The notes under the pieces: generated by a model
What the model was told of the DNA's origin: nothing
Seen by the model: only the letters and a program-made list of their open reading frames with translations
Database searches by the model: none
Part shown: one piece after another, positions 10,065-19,392 of the stretch
How the letters are laid out: each line of letters begins with the position of its first letter
Position numbering within the stretch: position 1 is the first letter of the stretch
Translations under genes and position numbers: made by a program
NCBI GenBank assembly: GCA_947504195.1
Contig: CANNGN010000004.1
Span: 372,001 to 436,000 of the forward strand
DNA: 64,000 nucleotides
Direction of reading: 5' to 3'
Source: an uncultured Vibrio sp.
GTDB lineage: Bacteria; Pseudomonadota; Gammaproteobacteria; Enterobacterales; Vibrionaceae

Positions 10065-11234
10065 CTAAGTGCTATGCGGCGACTTTGTCACATAATTACG
10101 CGCAAATATAATCGCGTTACGTAAACGTAATTCCAGTACCTCGATTTGCGTGTCAGTGGGCTTGATTCCTCGCTTTAGCATAGCTTCCATTTGCATTGCA
10201 TTTTCTTTTAATAATTTAGCCCCAATACTCGCCGCAACTCCCTTTAAACTGTGAGCGACAATAATAGCGTCTTCATTTGAACGCTCTAAAGCGCCCTTGA
10301 ATTTAATGGCATCATTTTGATGATCATGAATAAAGACATTAAGCAATTGTTCTACCGCTGCATCGTCGTTAAGTAGGTTGGACATATAACTAATATCGAT
10401 CGCATCAGCCGTACTATCTTCGACGAGCTTTTCGGGCTCATTCAATTGAATCGAATCTTCAGAGCGAGATTGTTTCCGAGCAATAATGACAAGCCAGATT
10501 AGCAAAATGAAACTCAAAGTCGCATAGGCATAATTGTAGAATAACGACATCGTATGAAAATAATTTCCAACTCTCTCGTTCTCTTTAAATGTGTCGTTAG
10601 CAAGAAGTTGATCTAAGAGTGTTTCGGCTCTCACGTAACTGGCTATGACATCATTAGCCGATGCCAAACTTTGATTAAGATCGGTTGCTTCCTCGGTATC
10701 TAGTAACGTGCCCAGCTGATAAAGGTGATCAAATTTTCGATAGTTCAGATCGCTCTCTTCATGATTAGCGTATAAAGAATCTAAAACTGTCGCACCGACC
10801 ATGTCAAAATATCCTTGTAATCCAGGATTTTGATTATATTTCTTACGCTTAATATGAAGCTGTTCTACAAAAGTCTGTAAATCGATATTAATCTTTGAGA
10901 GCCGTTCAAGATCGTCCGTATACGCACCAATTGAATAAATAAAATATTCAAAATCTAGGCTAATAAAACTCTCATCTTGAGTCATTTTAAGAGCACTTAA
11001 CAGAGACCGAATATCTTCGATCTCCTCTTCCAAACGCGCGGATGAATAGGAAAGTGACCGTGTATGAAAGATAAGTTGCGTACGAGTTGACTCAAGCTTA
11101 TTTATCAGTTGGTTTGCTAAAGAATAGCTTTGGTGAGTTGAACGGTTTAACTGATAAGTAATCCCCACCGCTAAAAACCAAAACAAAAAGACCACAAGTA
11201 TTGTTCTAAGTAGTGTTTTACGTTTCAATTTCAT
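10065..11234 (-). CDS. Membrane-anchored Hpt-domain protein (orphan phosphotransfer protein)
   Basis: 389 residues. TM helix at ~9-26, a ~200-residue mostly helical extracytoplasmic region, a second TM at ~233-252, then a C-terminal histidine phosphotransfer domain (~280-380) with the active histidine at residue 328 in HSLKGVAASIGA. There is no kinase, HAMP or receiver domain, so it cannot autophosphorylate and must exchange phosphate with proteins encoded elsewhere. The layout recalls RcsD without its kinase-like domain. It follows yejK on the same strand after ~44 bp and may share its transcript. Ligand and partners are unknown. Confidence 0.75.
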   Translation of the reverse strand: MKLKRKTLLRTILVVFLFWFLAVGITYQLNRSTHQSYSLANQLINKLESTRTQLIFHTRSLSYSSARLEEEIEDIRSLLSALKMTQDESFISLDFEYFIYSIGAYTDDLERLSKINIDLQTFVEQLHIKRKKYNQNPGLQGYFDMVGATVLDSLYANHEESDLNYRKFDHLYQLGTLLDTEEATDLNQSLASANDVIASYVRAETLLDQLLANDTFKENERVGNYFHTMSLFYNYAYATLSFILLIWLVIIARKQSRSEDSIQLNEPEKLVEDSTADAIDISYMSNLLNDDAAVEQLLNVFIHDHQNDAIKFKGALERSNEDAIIVAHSLKGVAASIGAKLLKENAMQMEAMLKRGIKPTDTQIEVLELRLRNAIIFARNYVTKSPHST

Positions 11235-11278
11235 GTCCTTTACTCAACAGATAATTAAATTGCATAACTCAAAAGACA

Positions 11279-12280
11279 CTACCCTTTGCGGTTAAGTTGC
11301 TCTCTCAAGTTTGGTGGTGTCCCTTTAATCGTTAACGTATCCGTTTCTGGGTCATAAACAATACGGTCTCCTAAAAGGCTACTGTCAAAACTAACATTAA
11401 TGCCCCCTCCAGCGCCAACATATTTGGTTAGCTTTCGAACCATAGCGCGGTCCGCCGGGAAGCTCTCCTCGAGTTCATAACCATTCACAGTGGTGTATTC
11501 ATGTAAATTAGAGCCTTCCTTTGAAGGCGGTAACTCTAACGATAACTCTTTAATTTGAACTTCATCGCCAGATTTAAGTTGCTCATTACAATATGAATGG
11601 ACTTGTTTTTTAAAGTCTTGAACTTCTTCTTTTTCAAAGCTGGCATCGCTACAAAAATCGTCAACCGCTTGCATTAAAACCTGGTTTTGCTGCTTTGAAT
11701 CCAATCCCACATCTGCTTGTAGAAAATCTAAGAAAAAATCAGACACTTTTCGCCCTACTCGACCTTTAATAAACGAAAGGTAACGTGTTGAATCTCTATT
11801 TGTTTCATAGGTCGTTAAATCGATACGAGCGACGATATCCATTTTATTGATATCAAGATAGTCTGTCGCACTGATGTCTAGCCCTTCTGTGACTTTTAAG
11901 CTTTGGTTTGTTGGTAATAAAGCAATTAACAAATAGTCTGTTGCAAGTGATTGATATTGTGCCATCACCAAGATACCCGCATCAGCAAATGGATATTTGC
12001 TCAGCTCCTGTTTTAAACTGTTCACGCTTGATTCGGAAAAAGCATGAAACGATAGTTCCCCAATTTGAAGTTCTTCAAGCCAGTCTTTAAATTTGCTTTC
12101 TGACTTAAACACTCCAAACCCTTTAGCCGCTTTGGCGTTAAACACTCGATGCAGTTCAGAAACAAGATTTTCGGCAAACGCATCGTGCTTTAATGAATGC
12201 TCGCGAAGCTTCACCACTAGTTCATCAGATTCGTTTTTGTATAACTGGTGTAAAATAACGTTAGATAGGATCATGCTCAT
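11279..12280 (-). CDS. yejK: Nucleoid-associated protein YejK
   Basis: 333 residues, similar to E. coli YejK (NdpA, 335) along its whole length, including [58 protein letters not shown] and [15 protein letters not shown] near the C-terminus. The protein is found with the nucleoid; its precise function is not settled. It is divergent from yejL-yejM with an 84-bp gap, the same arrangement as in E. coli. Confidence 0.95.
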   Translation of the reverse strand: MSMILSNVILHQLYKNESDELVVKLREHSLKHDAFAENLVSELHRVFNAKAAKGFGVFKSESKFKDWLEELQIGELSFHAFSESSVNSLKQELSKYPFADAGILVMAQYQSLATDYLLIALLPTNQSLKVTEGLDISATDYLDINKMDIVARIDLTTYETNRDSTRYLSFIKGRVGRKVSDFFLDFLQADVGLDSKQQNQVLMQAVDDFCSDASFEKEEVQDFKKQVHSYCNEQLKSGDEVQIKELSLELPPSKEGSNLHEYTTVNGYELEESFPADRAMVRKLTKYVGAGGGINVSFDSSLLGDRIVYDPETDTLTIKGTPPNLREQLNRKG

Positions 12281-12364
12281 AGTGAATTTGTTGTCGTTGA
12301 GGTTTCAGTTAGACGCTATACTAGGGTATCATTAGGTGTTTTTCTATCATCTTCAGAGTTTACA

Positions 12365-12589
12365 ATGCCAATTACATCGAAATATAGCGATCAACAAATT
12401 GAAACCATGCTCGCTGAAGTTGCTTCTGTGTTTGATAAACACGATGCATCGTCAGAACTCGTACTTATGATTGCAGGTAATATCGCAACAAATGTACTTA
12501 ACCAAAACGTTGCCGCGTCTCAACGTAAGGCTATTGCGGAAAAATTCGCTGAAGCACTCATTTCTTCAATCGATAGTTCTGTCCACTAA
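12365..12589 (+). CDS. yejL: YejL family (UPF0352) protein
   Basis: A 74-residue protein matching E. coli YejL (75): [32 protein letters not shown] and [13 protein letters not shown]. It is a small helical cytoplasmic protein of unknown function. It lies 22 bp ahead of yejM on the same strand and is almost certainly cotranscribed with it. Confidence 0.93.
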   Translation: MPITSKYSDQQIETMLAEVASVFDKHDASSELVLMIAGNIATNVLNQNVAASQRKAIAEKFAEALISSIDSSVH

Positions 12590-12611
12590 ATCACAGGTAA
12601 TTTGTTAAGAC

Positions 12612-14405
12612 ATGGTTGAAAGTGATAACACTTACGGAGAGCGCGTTTCACGATTAGTGGGATGGGGACATTGGTTCGCCTTCTTTAACATCATTGCTGC
12701 GATGTTAATTGGTACTCGTTATATCGCTCAATCAGGGTGGCCCGAAAGCGTATTAGGACAAATTTATTCAGCGGTATCATGGGTTGGCCATTTTGGGTTT
12801 CTCGTCTTTGCTATTTACCTTTTAATTGTCTTTCCACTCACCTTTTTAATTCCATCAAGAAAATTATTGCGTATAGCCGCAATTTTCTTAGCGACTGCTG
12901 GATTAACCTTACTCCTCATAGACACTCAAACCTATCAAGCACTCAATCTCCATATCACTCCTGTCGTATGGGAAGTCCTTTTTAGTGATGCTGATTCTTC
13001 ATTTTCAAATGATCTTCACAGCTTGTTTATCCTAATACCGGCAATTTTCATATTGGAAGTTGGTTTATCAGAATGGGTATGGAAAAAGCAAAGAAGACTA
13101 TCTCACAAACATATTGGCCGTCCGCTAGCAGCAATATTCTTCCTCTGCTTTATCGCGAGTCATATTATCTATTCGTGGTCCGATGCCTCGCTTTATTCAC
13201 CAGTAACAAGTCAACGCTCAAATTTCCCACTCTCCTACCCGATGACAGCTAAAGGGTTCATGGAAAAACATGGTTTATTTGACCGTGGTGAATATGAACA
13301 ACGTCTTAAAGAGAATCCGGAACTGGTCAATCTTGTAAATTATCCATTAGAGCCCATTGAGTTTAGTCGTCGTCCAAATAAGCTAAACATTATGGTCGTA
13401 AGTATGAATAACCTCCGAGCAGATAAGATAACCAAAGAATTGATGCCCGAGACATACAACTATGCATCTAAAAATCAATGGTTTTCTAATCACTACAGCT
13501 CTAGCAACGACATGTTTGGCCTATTTGGCTTATTTTATGGGCTGCCCAGCAGCTATGCGAGTAGTATCGAAGTTCAAGGTAGCTTGCCAATTCTCTTTGA
13601 TGTACTCGAACAAAATGATTACCAATTTGGCTTATTCAGTGGTGACAATTTCTCAGACCCCATTTATAGCGAAACTATCTTCCGTGGGATGACATTAAAT
13701 CGACTACCTGAGAATGGTCAAAAAAGCCAAGATCAAACCTCAATCGAGGCTTGGGCGGCTTGGGAAAAACAACAGACAACACCTTGGTTTAGTTATCTTG
13801 AACTAGTCACTTTAAAAAATTATGCCGCTATCAACGATTCGTCAGACGTTCAAACAACCGTCGAGAAGCTACAATCCAGCTACGACGATTCCATTAAGAT
13901 GGCAGATCAAGAGTTAGCCAATTTATTAGCTCAATTAAATGAGTTACAAAATACGGTCGTCGTTATTACCTCCAATCATGGAATGGAGTTCAACGAAACC
14001 AATACTAACTCTTGGGGATCAAATACCAATTACAGCCAGTATCAACTGCAAGTACCAATGATCATACATTGGCCAGGAAAAGTAGCTGCAAATTATACGC
14101 ATCGCTCTAGCCATCTCGATCTTTCAGTATCGTTATTGCAAGAGTTGTTTGGAGTTTCATCTAACCCTAGCGACTACAGTAGTGGCCGAAATTTATTTAA
14201 TGAGACATCCCGTCGTTGGATTTTAGCGGGAGATGCACGAGAAATGGCATTAGTCACTGGAGATCACACCACGGTTGTCGACAAGTTTGGTAATTTTAAA
14301 GTCTATGATGAAGATTACCGTCGCCTGAAGGATGAAAACCCCACGCTCCCAGTGCTTATGCATGGGCTAACCGAGTTACAACGATTCTATAGCAAAGATA
14401 ATTAA
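12612..14405 (+). CDS. yejM: Inner-membrane sulfatase-fold protein YejM/PbgA (LapC)
   Basis: 597 residues (E. coli 586). The N-terminal DUF3413 region has about five TM helices (residues ~15-190), followed by a linker and a large periplasmic alkaline-phosphatase/sulfatase-like domain (MVVSMNNLRADKITKELMP, SNDMFGLFGLFYGLPSSY, VVITSNHGMEFNETN). In enterobacteria this protein senses periplasmic-leaflet lipopolysaccharide and controls LpxC turnover through LapB/FtsH. Typical sulfatase nucleophile motifs are altered, in line with a non-enzymatic role. It is encoded just downstream of yejL. Confidence 0.93.
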   Translation: MVESDNTYGERVSRLVGWGHWFAFFNIIAAMLIGTRYIAQSGWPESVLGQIYSAVSWVGHFGFLVFAIYLLIVFPLTFLIPSRKLLRIAAIFLATAGLTLLLIDTQTYQALNLHITPVVWEVLFSDADSSFSNDLHSLFILIPAIFILEVGLSEWVWKKQRRLSHKHIGRPLAAIFFLCFIASHIIYSWSDASLYSPVTSQRSNFPLSYPMTAKGFMEKHGLFDRGEYEQRLKENPELVNLVNYPLEPIEFSRRPNKLNIMVVSMNNLRADKITKELMPETYNYASKNQWFSNHYSSSNDMFGLFGLFYGLPSSYASSIEVQGSLPILFDVLEQNDYQFGLFSGDNFSDPIYSETIFRGMTLNRLPENGQKSQDQTSIEAWAAWEKQQTTPWFSYLELVTLKNYAAINDSSDVQTTVEKLQSSYDDSIKMADQELANLLAQLNELQNTVVVITSNHGMEFNETNTNSWGSNTNYSQYQLQVPMIIHWPGKVAANYTHRSSHLDLSVSLLQELFGVSSNPSDYSSGRNLFNETSRRWILAGDAREMALVTGDHTTVVDKFGNFKVYDEDYRRLKDENPTLPVLMHGLTELQRFYSKDN

Positions 14406-14458
14406 ATCAGCCTGTTAGAAGTTGACTCCATGATTTAAAAGGGTTAGATTACGAAAAT

Positions 14459-14535
14459 CGGACTGTAGCGCAGCTTGGTAGCGCACCGTCATGGGGTGTC
14501 GGGGGTCGGAGGTTCAAATCCTCTCAGTCCGACCA
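14459..14535 (+). tRNA. tRNA-Pro (anticodon GGG)
   Basis: A complete 77-nt tRNA with encoded CCA. Acceptor CGGACTG pairs with CAGTCCG, the D arm is GCGC-AGCTTGGTA-GCGC, the anticodon loop is ATGGGGT with anticodon GGG, and the T arm is GGAGG-TTCAAAT-CCTCT. The body is nearly identical to E. coli proL. It lies 54 bp after yejM and is followed directly by a strong terminator. Confidence 0.97.
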
Positions 14536-14539
14536 TATA

Positions 14540-14575
14540 AAAAAGAGCAGCTTTGAATTCAAAGCTGCTCTTTTT
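14540..14575. terminator. Bidirectional terminator tRNA-Pro / topB
   Basis: A perfect 36-bp palindrome with 18-bp arms centred on GAATTC, starting with A5 and ending with T5, placed 4 nt after the tRNA. It can stop the tRNA/yejM transcript and, from the other strand, topB. Confidence 0.9.
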
Positions 14576-14643
14576 ACGTTTCCATGATTAATTTTACTAC
14601 TTCGAAGCACGCGCCCTTTTCATATGCACGCTAGCAAACTATG

Positions 14644-16593
14644 TCACTTCACTGCACGTTTCTTAGCTGGCTTTCTTTTAGCGCCGGCCTTATTCCTATA
14701 ACTAGACCGCTTGGTAGTAGTTGGTAAGTATCTTAATGATTCAGGTATTGGTGAGTTTTTCACTTGCTCAACTAGTGTGCCAACGTTAACCACAAGGTTA
14801 TCTATAAACGGCTGATATTGTTGTGTTCTTTCAGCCATACCCTGCAACTGATGTTCCCATATTGCGGTCATATCAGGATAGGTCGATTGATCTGGCAGAG
14901 CATTAATCAAACCTCTGGCGGCAACACTACTTCGGATCGATTTTCCTTCACGAACAAGAAGCTCACGTTTCACTAAAGTATCGATAATTCCAGCTCGAGT
15001 CGCTTCTGTGCCAATACCATCAGTTTCTCGCAGAATCTTCTTCAAACTTTTATCTTCAACAAATCGAGCAATACCTGTCATTGCGCGTAATAAGGTTGCT
15101 TCACTAAATGGACGTGGTGGCTCAGTTTTACTCGCTTTAATCTTACCTTCACGACAAAGTAAACTGTTTCCTTTTGCCAAAGGAGGAACAGTGTCGACAC
15201 CCTCTTCATCTTCGGCTTTCTTTCCTGCTAACGCTTTCCAACCAGCACTCACTAGTGAACGGCCTGATGCAACAAATTCTCCTCCAACAATATCAAAGCA
15301 CAACTTAGATTCCGCATAGACAGCTGCTGGATAAAATTGCATTAAATATTGCGTCGCAATCAAACGATAGACTTTATACTCATCACTGTTAAGCGACTGA
15401 CTGCTGAGTGCTTTTGGTGTGGGAATAATCGCATGGTGAGCATCAACTTTACTGTCATTCCATGCCTTCGATTTCAATGTTAAATCTGCACTTTTGACAC
15501 CAGACACCAATTCGCTAACGTTCTTCGAAATTGCTTTCACAATGACAGGCGCTTCTTGCCAGTGTTCTTTAGGTAAATGACGCGAATCAGAACGAGGATA
15601 TGTGATCAGTTTATGTCGCTCATATAGAGACTGACAGGTATCCAGTACTTGCTGAGCACTCATGGTGTAACGCCTTGCAGCATCAATTTGCAATGCGGAT
15701 AGTGAATACGGTAATGGTGGCGCGACTTTTGATTGCTTTTGCTCCGACTCTTTAACAACAGCAGGTTGACCAGCTATACGACTCGCCACGTTTTCAACTA
15801 ATTTCAGATTCAGAACTCGCCCGTCTTCATCCTGCCACGGTTGACATGCCTCACTCGGTTTCCACTTTGCTCGAATATCAAAAGAGGTGTCCTCAGACTT
15901 GTATGGTATCAAGGCATGTAACGTGAAATAGTCACGAGGGACAAAGTTCTCGATTTCCTCATCTCGGCGTACGACTAACCCTAAAACGGGAGTTTGAACT
16001 CTACCAACCGATAGAACGCCTTTATAGCCGGCTCGTTGACCCAATAGCGTATAGGCGCGCGACATATTGATACCGTACAGCCAATCAGCTCGCGAACGCG
16101 CCAATGCCGAGACAGAGAGAGGAATAAACTCTGAGTTGGCTCTGAGTTGACTTAATGCACGCTTGACTGCACTGACATTGAGATCGCTAATCAGAAGTCT
16201 CTGCATAGCCGCTCGCTTAGATTGACTAACCTTACAATAATCAATCACCTCATCAACTAACAACTGCCCTTCTCGGTCTGGGTCACCTGCATGGACAAGA
16301 TCAAACGGCTCTTTCAATAATGCTTTGACCACTTTCAATTGTGCGGTGGCTGATTTTCTCGGCTTCAGTTGCCATTTCTGTGGAATAATCGGCAAATCAT
16401 CCAGTCGCCAACTTTTATAACGACTGTCATAAGCATCGGGCTGGACTTGTTCGAGTAGGTGACCGATGCACCAGGTGATCACATCACCATTTGCGCAATG
16501 AATCGCACCTTGCTGCTTACGGTGAGGTTTAGGCAAGGCATCTGCAATTGCCCTTGCTAGGCTGGGTTTTTCTGCAATAAAAAGTCTTGGCAT
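14644..16593 (-). CDS. topB: DNA topoisomerase III
   Basis: 649 residues from ATG (a GTG one codon earlier is possible; neither has a clear Shine-Dalgarno). A type IA topoisomerase that decatenates DNA. The TOPRIM domain is visible (LFIAEKPSLARAI, HAGDPDREGQLLVDEV), the catalytic tyrosine sits in KLITYPRSDSR as in E. coli TopB (653), and IGTEATRAGIIDTL lies further on. The C-terminus is Lys/Arg-rich. The gene lies downstream of grxD on the same strand, but a terminator separates them. Confidence 0.96.
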   Translation of the reverse strand: MPRLFIAEKPSLARAIADALPKPHRKQQGAIHCANGDVITWCIGHLLEQVQPDAYDSRYKSWRLDDLPIIPQKWQLKPRKSATAQLKVVKALLKEPFDLVHAGDPDREGQLLVDEVIDYCKVSQSKRAAMQRLLISDLNVSAVKRALSQLRANSEFIPLSVSALARSRADWLYGINMSRAYTLLGQRAGYKGVLSVGRVQTPVLGLVVRRDEEIENFVPRDYFTLHALIPYKSEDTSFDIRAKWKPSEACQPWQDEDGRVLNLKLVENVASRIAGQPAVVKESEQKQSKVAPPLPYSLSALQIDAARRYTMSAQQVLDTCQSLYERHKLITYPRSDSRHLPKEHWQEAPVIVKAISKNVSELVSGVKSADLTLKSKAWNDSKVDAHHAIIPTPKALSSQSLNSDEYKVYRLIATQYLMQFYPAAVYAESKLCFDIVGGEFVASGRSLVSAGWKALAGKKAEDEEGVDTVPPLAKGNSLLCREGKIKASKTEPPRPFSEATLLRAMTGIARFVEDKSLKKILRETDGIGTEATRAGIIDTLVKRELLVREGKSIRSSVAARGLINALPDQSTYPDMTAIWEHQLQGMAERTQQYQPFIDNLVVNVGTLVEQVKNSPIPESLRYLPTTTKRSSYRNKAGAKRKPAKKRAVK

Positions 16594-16602
16594 CACACAA
16601 TT

Positions 16603-16628
16603 AAAAAGGCCACAATATTTGTGGCCTT
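16603..16628 (-). terminator. Terminator after grxD
   Basis: On the minus strand AAGGCCAC pairs with GTGGCCTT around a 7-nt AT loop, followed by T5. It sits in the short gap between grxD and topB. Confidence 0.85.
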
Positions 16629-16661
16629 AACATAGCAATAAGTCTTGTAAATTTATACCGT

Positions 16662-16994
16662 TTATTCTTCGGTTGCGTTACGAGCCGCCGCTTCTTTTAC
16701 AAGTGGTTGTAACTCACCTTTTTGGAACATTTCCAAAATAATGTCACATCCGCCGACTAACTCACCTTCAACCCAAAGCTGGGGAAATGTTGGCCATTGC
16801 GCGTAAGCCGGCAATTCAGCACGAATGTCTGGATTTTGAAGGATGTCTACATATGCGAACTTTTCATTACATGCCATCAGAGCTTGAGAAGCTTGAGATG
16901 AAAACCCACAACTAGGAAGTTTTGGAGAGCCTTTCATATAAAGTAGAATCGAGTTCTCTTCAATTTGCTGTTTAATTTTATCGATTGTTTCCAT
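16662..16994 (-). CDS. grxD: Monothiol glutaredoxin 4
   Basis: A 110-residue monothiol glutaredoxin with the CGFS active site at residues 29-32 (SPKLPSCGFSSQ) and glutathione-binding WPTFPQLWVEGELVGGCDI. Grx4 proteins bind and transfer [2Fe-2S] clusters and take part in iron sensing with BolA proteins. It lies divergent from sodB (iron superoxide dismutase), a pairing that fits iron and oxidative stress functions. Confidence 0.96.
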   Translation of the reverse strand: METIDKIKQQIEENSILLYMKGSPKLPSCGFSSQASQALMACNEKFAYVDILQNPDIRAELPAYAQWPTFPQLWVEGELVGGCDIILEMFQKGELQPLVKEAAARNATEE

Positions 16995-17326
16995 GATTTC
17001 CTCTATTACACGGTGAGGTTAAATAATTATTGAGTCATTCTAAGTCATCTAAATAGAATAAAAAGCCCAAAAAAATTGTGGTTAATACCCATATATTTTC
17101 ATTCAAAGCGGTTAAACTAAGATATTACGGGTCTGCTCTCAAGTAGTATCACCTACAATGAAAGGAATTCGCAAAGGTAAATTTGCAAATTTGTGCTTTA
17201 AATAAAGTAAAAACTTGCTAAACTACTCTCAAGTCAGCTGTATCGACGAAAATAAAAGAAAAATATCTAATATTGGAAGCAAAATGAAAGACACTGTTCT
17301 TTCTATACACAACGGAGAATCGAGCA
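16995..17326. other. Divergent regulatory region grxD / sodB
   Basis: 332 bp without a gene. It includes an AT-rich stretch with a possible extended -10 (TGCTAAACT at 17216-17224) and the symmetrical AAATTTGCAAATTT near 17179-17192. I could not define promoters with confidence. No clear Fur box is seen. Confidence 0.5.
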
Positions 17327-17329
17327 ATG
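17322..17329 (+). promoter_or_regulatory. Predicted RyhB pairing site at the sodB start
   Basis: GAGCAATG, spanning the last bases of the leader and the sodB start codon, is exactly complementary to CAUUGCUC in the conserved core of E. coli RyhB. sodB is a known RyhB target in E. coli and V. cholerae. The complementarity is seen in the sequence; its use here is inferred. Confidence 0.5.
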
Positions 17330-17908
17330 GCAATTGAACTACCAGCACTTCCTTATGCAAAAGATGCACTAGAACCACACATTTCTGCGGAAACATTGGA
17401 TTTTCACCACGGTAAACACCACAACACATACGTGGTTAAGCTTAACGGTTTAATTCCTGGTACTGAATTTGAAAATAAAACGTTAGAAGAAATCATCAAA
17501 ACGTCAACTGGCGGTGTATTTAACAATGCAGCTCAAATTTGGAACCACACTTTCTACTGGAACTGTTTGTCTCCAAACGGTGGCGGTGAGCCAACGGGTG
17601 CTGTTGCGGATGCAATCAATGCAGCATTCGGTTCATTCGAAGAATTCAAAGCAAAATTCACAGATTCTGCAGTGAATAACTTCGGTTCATCATGGACTTG
17701 GCTTGTTAAAAATGCAGACGGTTCTCTAGCAATCACAAATACTTCAAACGCTGGCACGCCAATCACTGAAGCAGGTGTGACTCCTTTGCTAACAGTAGAC
17801 TTGTGGGAACACGCTTACTACATCGATTACCGTAATGTTCGTCCTGACTACATGGCAGGCTTTTGGGCATTAGTAAACTGGGATTTCGTTGCTGAAAACC
17901 TAGCTTAA
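17327..17908 (+). CDS. sodB: Iron superoxide dismutase
   Basis: A 193-residue cytoplasmic Fe-SOD that dismutates superoxide. Metal ligands are visible: H27 (DFHHGKHH), a second His in [10 protein letters not shown], and Asp/His in [13 protein letters not shown]. The glutamine in AQIWNHTF is the position that marks iron-type enzymes. The start has GGAGAATCGAGCA ahead of the ATG and includes a predicted RyhB pairing site, so iron-dependent expression is likely. A strong terminator follows. Confidence 0.97.
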   Translation: MAIELPALPYAKDALEPHISAETLDFHHGKHHNTYVVKLNGLIPGTEFENKTLEEIIKTSTGGVFNNAAQIWNHTFYWNCLSPNGGGEPTGAVADAINAAFGSFEEFKAKFTDSAVNNFGSSWTWLVKNADGSLAITNTSNAGTPITEAGVTPLLTVDLWEHAYYIDYRNVRPDYMAGFWALVNWDFVAENLA

Positions 17909-17938
17909 TATTCAGTAACTCCCAAGTAGTGAAATGAT

Positions 17939-17965
17939 AGCCTGCATATTCTGCAGGCTTTTTTA
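17939..17965 (+). terminator. Terminator after sodB
   Basis: AGCCTGCA pairs with TGCAGGCT around a 5-nt loop, followed by T6, 31 nt after the sodB stop. Confidence 0.9.
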
Positions 17966-18028
17966 TTATACAAAACAACTTAAGATTTTCCCTACCCTGC
18001 CGCTACCATTCTTGTAAGCGGAGGATAT

Positions 18029-18529
18029 ATGTCAATTCAAGCGTTAGAATCATCACATTCAATCGATATACTACGATTTGGTCAGGATGTTGGACAAGCA
18101 GTCCACAGCCAGCGCAGGGCTGACTTTTCATTGCTCCTTGCGATGATTTGTGATGATGCCCAATATCATACTCCTATTGATTCTATTCCTTCGGCTGATG
18201 ACTTATCATTGGATGAGCGCTTTGCCGTTCCCGCAGGCCAAAAGATGACAAGTGACGAAGCAAGTTATCAACGAGGGGCGCAGATCGCGGAACAATTTAA
18301 TCAAGGAGGACTCAGCGCAGCACGTTTACAGGCTTACCTTGCACCCGATGCCCTTACTTATATGCCAGAGCACACCGGAAATTTACCAGAAGATGTTTAC
18401 TATAACTTGTCTGAACACCAGAGACAGAAAGTGAAACAGACACAGCCTAAAACATCTCAATATGATTTTCAGCTCTACCATGATTTAATCGCGAACCAAC
18501 GACAAAGTGAGTTATCAGTCCAACTTTAG
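18029..18529 (+). CDS. VC2046/SO_2500 family protein, function unknown
   Basis: 166 residues, soluble, no signal peptide or TM segment. I recognise it from position (next to sodB, as VC2046 in V. cholerae) and overall sequence as the VC2046/SO_2500 family, restricted to marine gammaproteobacteria as far as I know. An AGCGGAGG ribosome site precedes the ATG at 18029. The protein is mostly helical in appearance, with an acidic middle (residues ~45-70) and a Gln-rich C-terminus. No catalytic motif is visible and I assign no function. Confidence 0.8.
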   Translation: MSIQALESSHSIDILRFGQDVGQAVHSQRRADFSLLLAMICDDAQYHTPIDSIPSADDLSLDERFAVPAGQKMTSDEASYQRGAQIAEQFNQGGLSAARLQAYLAPDALTYMPEHTGNLPEDVYYNLSEHQRQKVKQTQPKTSQYDFQLYHDLIANQRQSELSVQL

Positions 18530-18718
18530 CGATATTTAATGTAAATTCACTAACATCCCGCTGAACAGTTTGTGAATCACTCCAAGAAACCTGCCTTTAT
18601 TTACAAAGCTATTAAAAGAATATGATGGGATTCACAACCTATATTCCTACAATGAATCATCCTTAAGTTTATTCACGATGAAAAATATCAATATAAATTA
18701 TGTGAGGAAGGTTAGGCG

Positions 18719-19381
18719 ATGCACGTACAAAATTCTGTTGTAGTTGTAACATCAGCCGGTTCTGCACTAGGAAGTGCACTTGCCGAACACTTTGCTTCAT
18801 TCGGAGCAAAGGTCGTCTTAATTGATCACCAATATCATCAACTTGTTGAAACCTATCATCGCTGTAAAGCTGTGTCAGAAGATATTCACTACTATTTTGT
18901 CGATGGATATAACCACAGTACTATCGCTGAAATTTTTGACTTTGTTCAACTAAAGTTCGAACAAGCTCCAGATGTTCTTATTAATAACTGGCCCACACAT
19001 CGCCTCCCCTCCGTTGTTGATGAAAACCCTATTGATCGTTTTACTCACAATATTACAAGCATGGCATCAACTCTGTTTTCTTTTGTGCATTTATGTTCTG
19101 AAAGAATGAGAAATGAAATGAAAGAAGGGGTCATTGTGAATGTCGTTTGCAACTTACAAGAAGAAAAAGAGTGCGATTACACTTCGTATATGGTCTCAGG
19201 TTTCACTCAAACATGGGCTAAAGAGCTAGATGCTCATAACATTCGTGTGGGAGCCGTTCTGTCGACAAGTAAATTGATTCAAAGACAAAAACATCCGAGC
19301 CAGATGATCGATGAATTTGTTCGTAATACCGAATATATTATTGAAAACGAATATTTTAGTGGCCGAGCAATGTCGGCCTAA
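18719..19381 (+). CDS. SDR-fold protein with degenerate active site
   Basis: 220 residues with a Rossmann-type start (VVVVTSAGSALGSALAEHF, in place of TGxxxGIG) and the SDR order of elements: LIDHQ after strand 2, LINNWP at 87-92 where active enzymes have NNAG, and a helix beginning YTSYMVSGF. In the catalytic YxxxK motif Tyr157 is kept but residue 161 is Gly instead of Lys, and no clear catalytic Ser is seen upstream. It is therefore probably not a normal oxidoreductase and may be a pseudoenzyme or nucleotide-binding protein. It lies between the VC2046-family gene and mlaA, convergent with mlaA with only 11 bp between the stops. A GAGGAAGG ribosome site precedes the ATG. Confidence 0.75.
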   Translation: MHVQNSVVVVTSAGSALGSALAEHFASFGAKVVLIDHQYHQLVETYHRCKAVSEDIHYYFVDGYNHSTIAEIFDFVQLKFEQAPDVLINNWPTHRLPSVVDENPIDRFTHNITSMASTLFSFVHLCSERMRNEMKEGVIVNVVCNLQEEKECDYTSYMVSGFTQTWAKELDAHNIRVGAVLSTSKLIQRQKHPSQMIDEFVRNTEYIIENEYFSGRAMSA

Positions 19382-19392
19382 TGTCATCAGAG

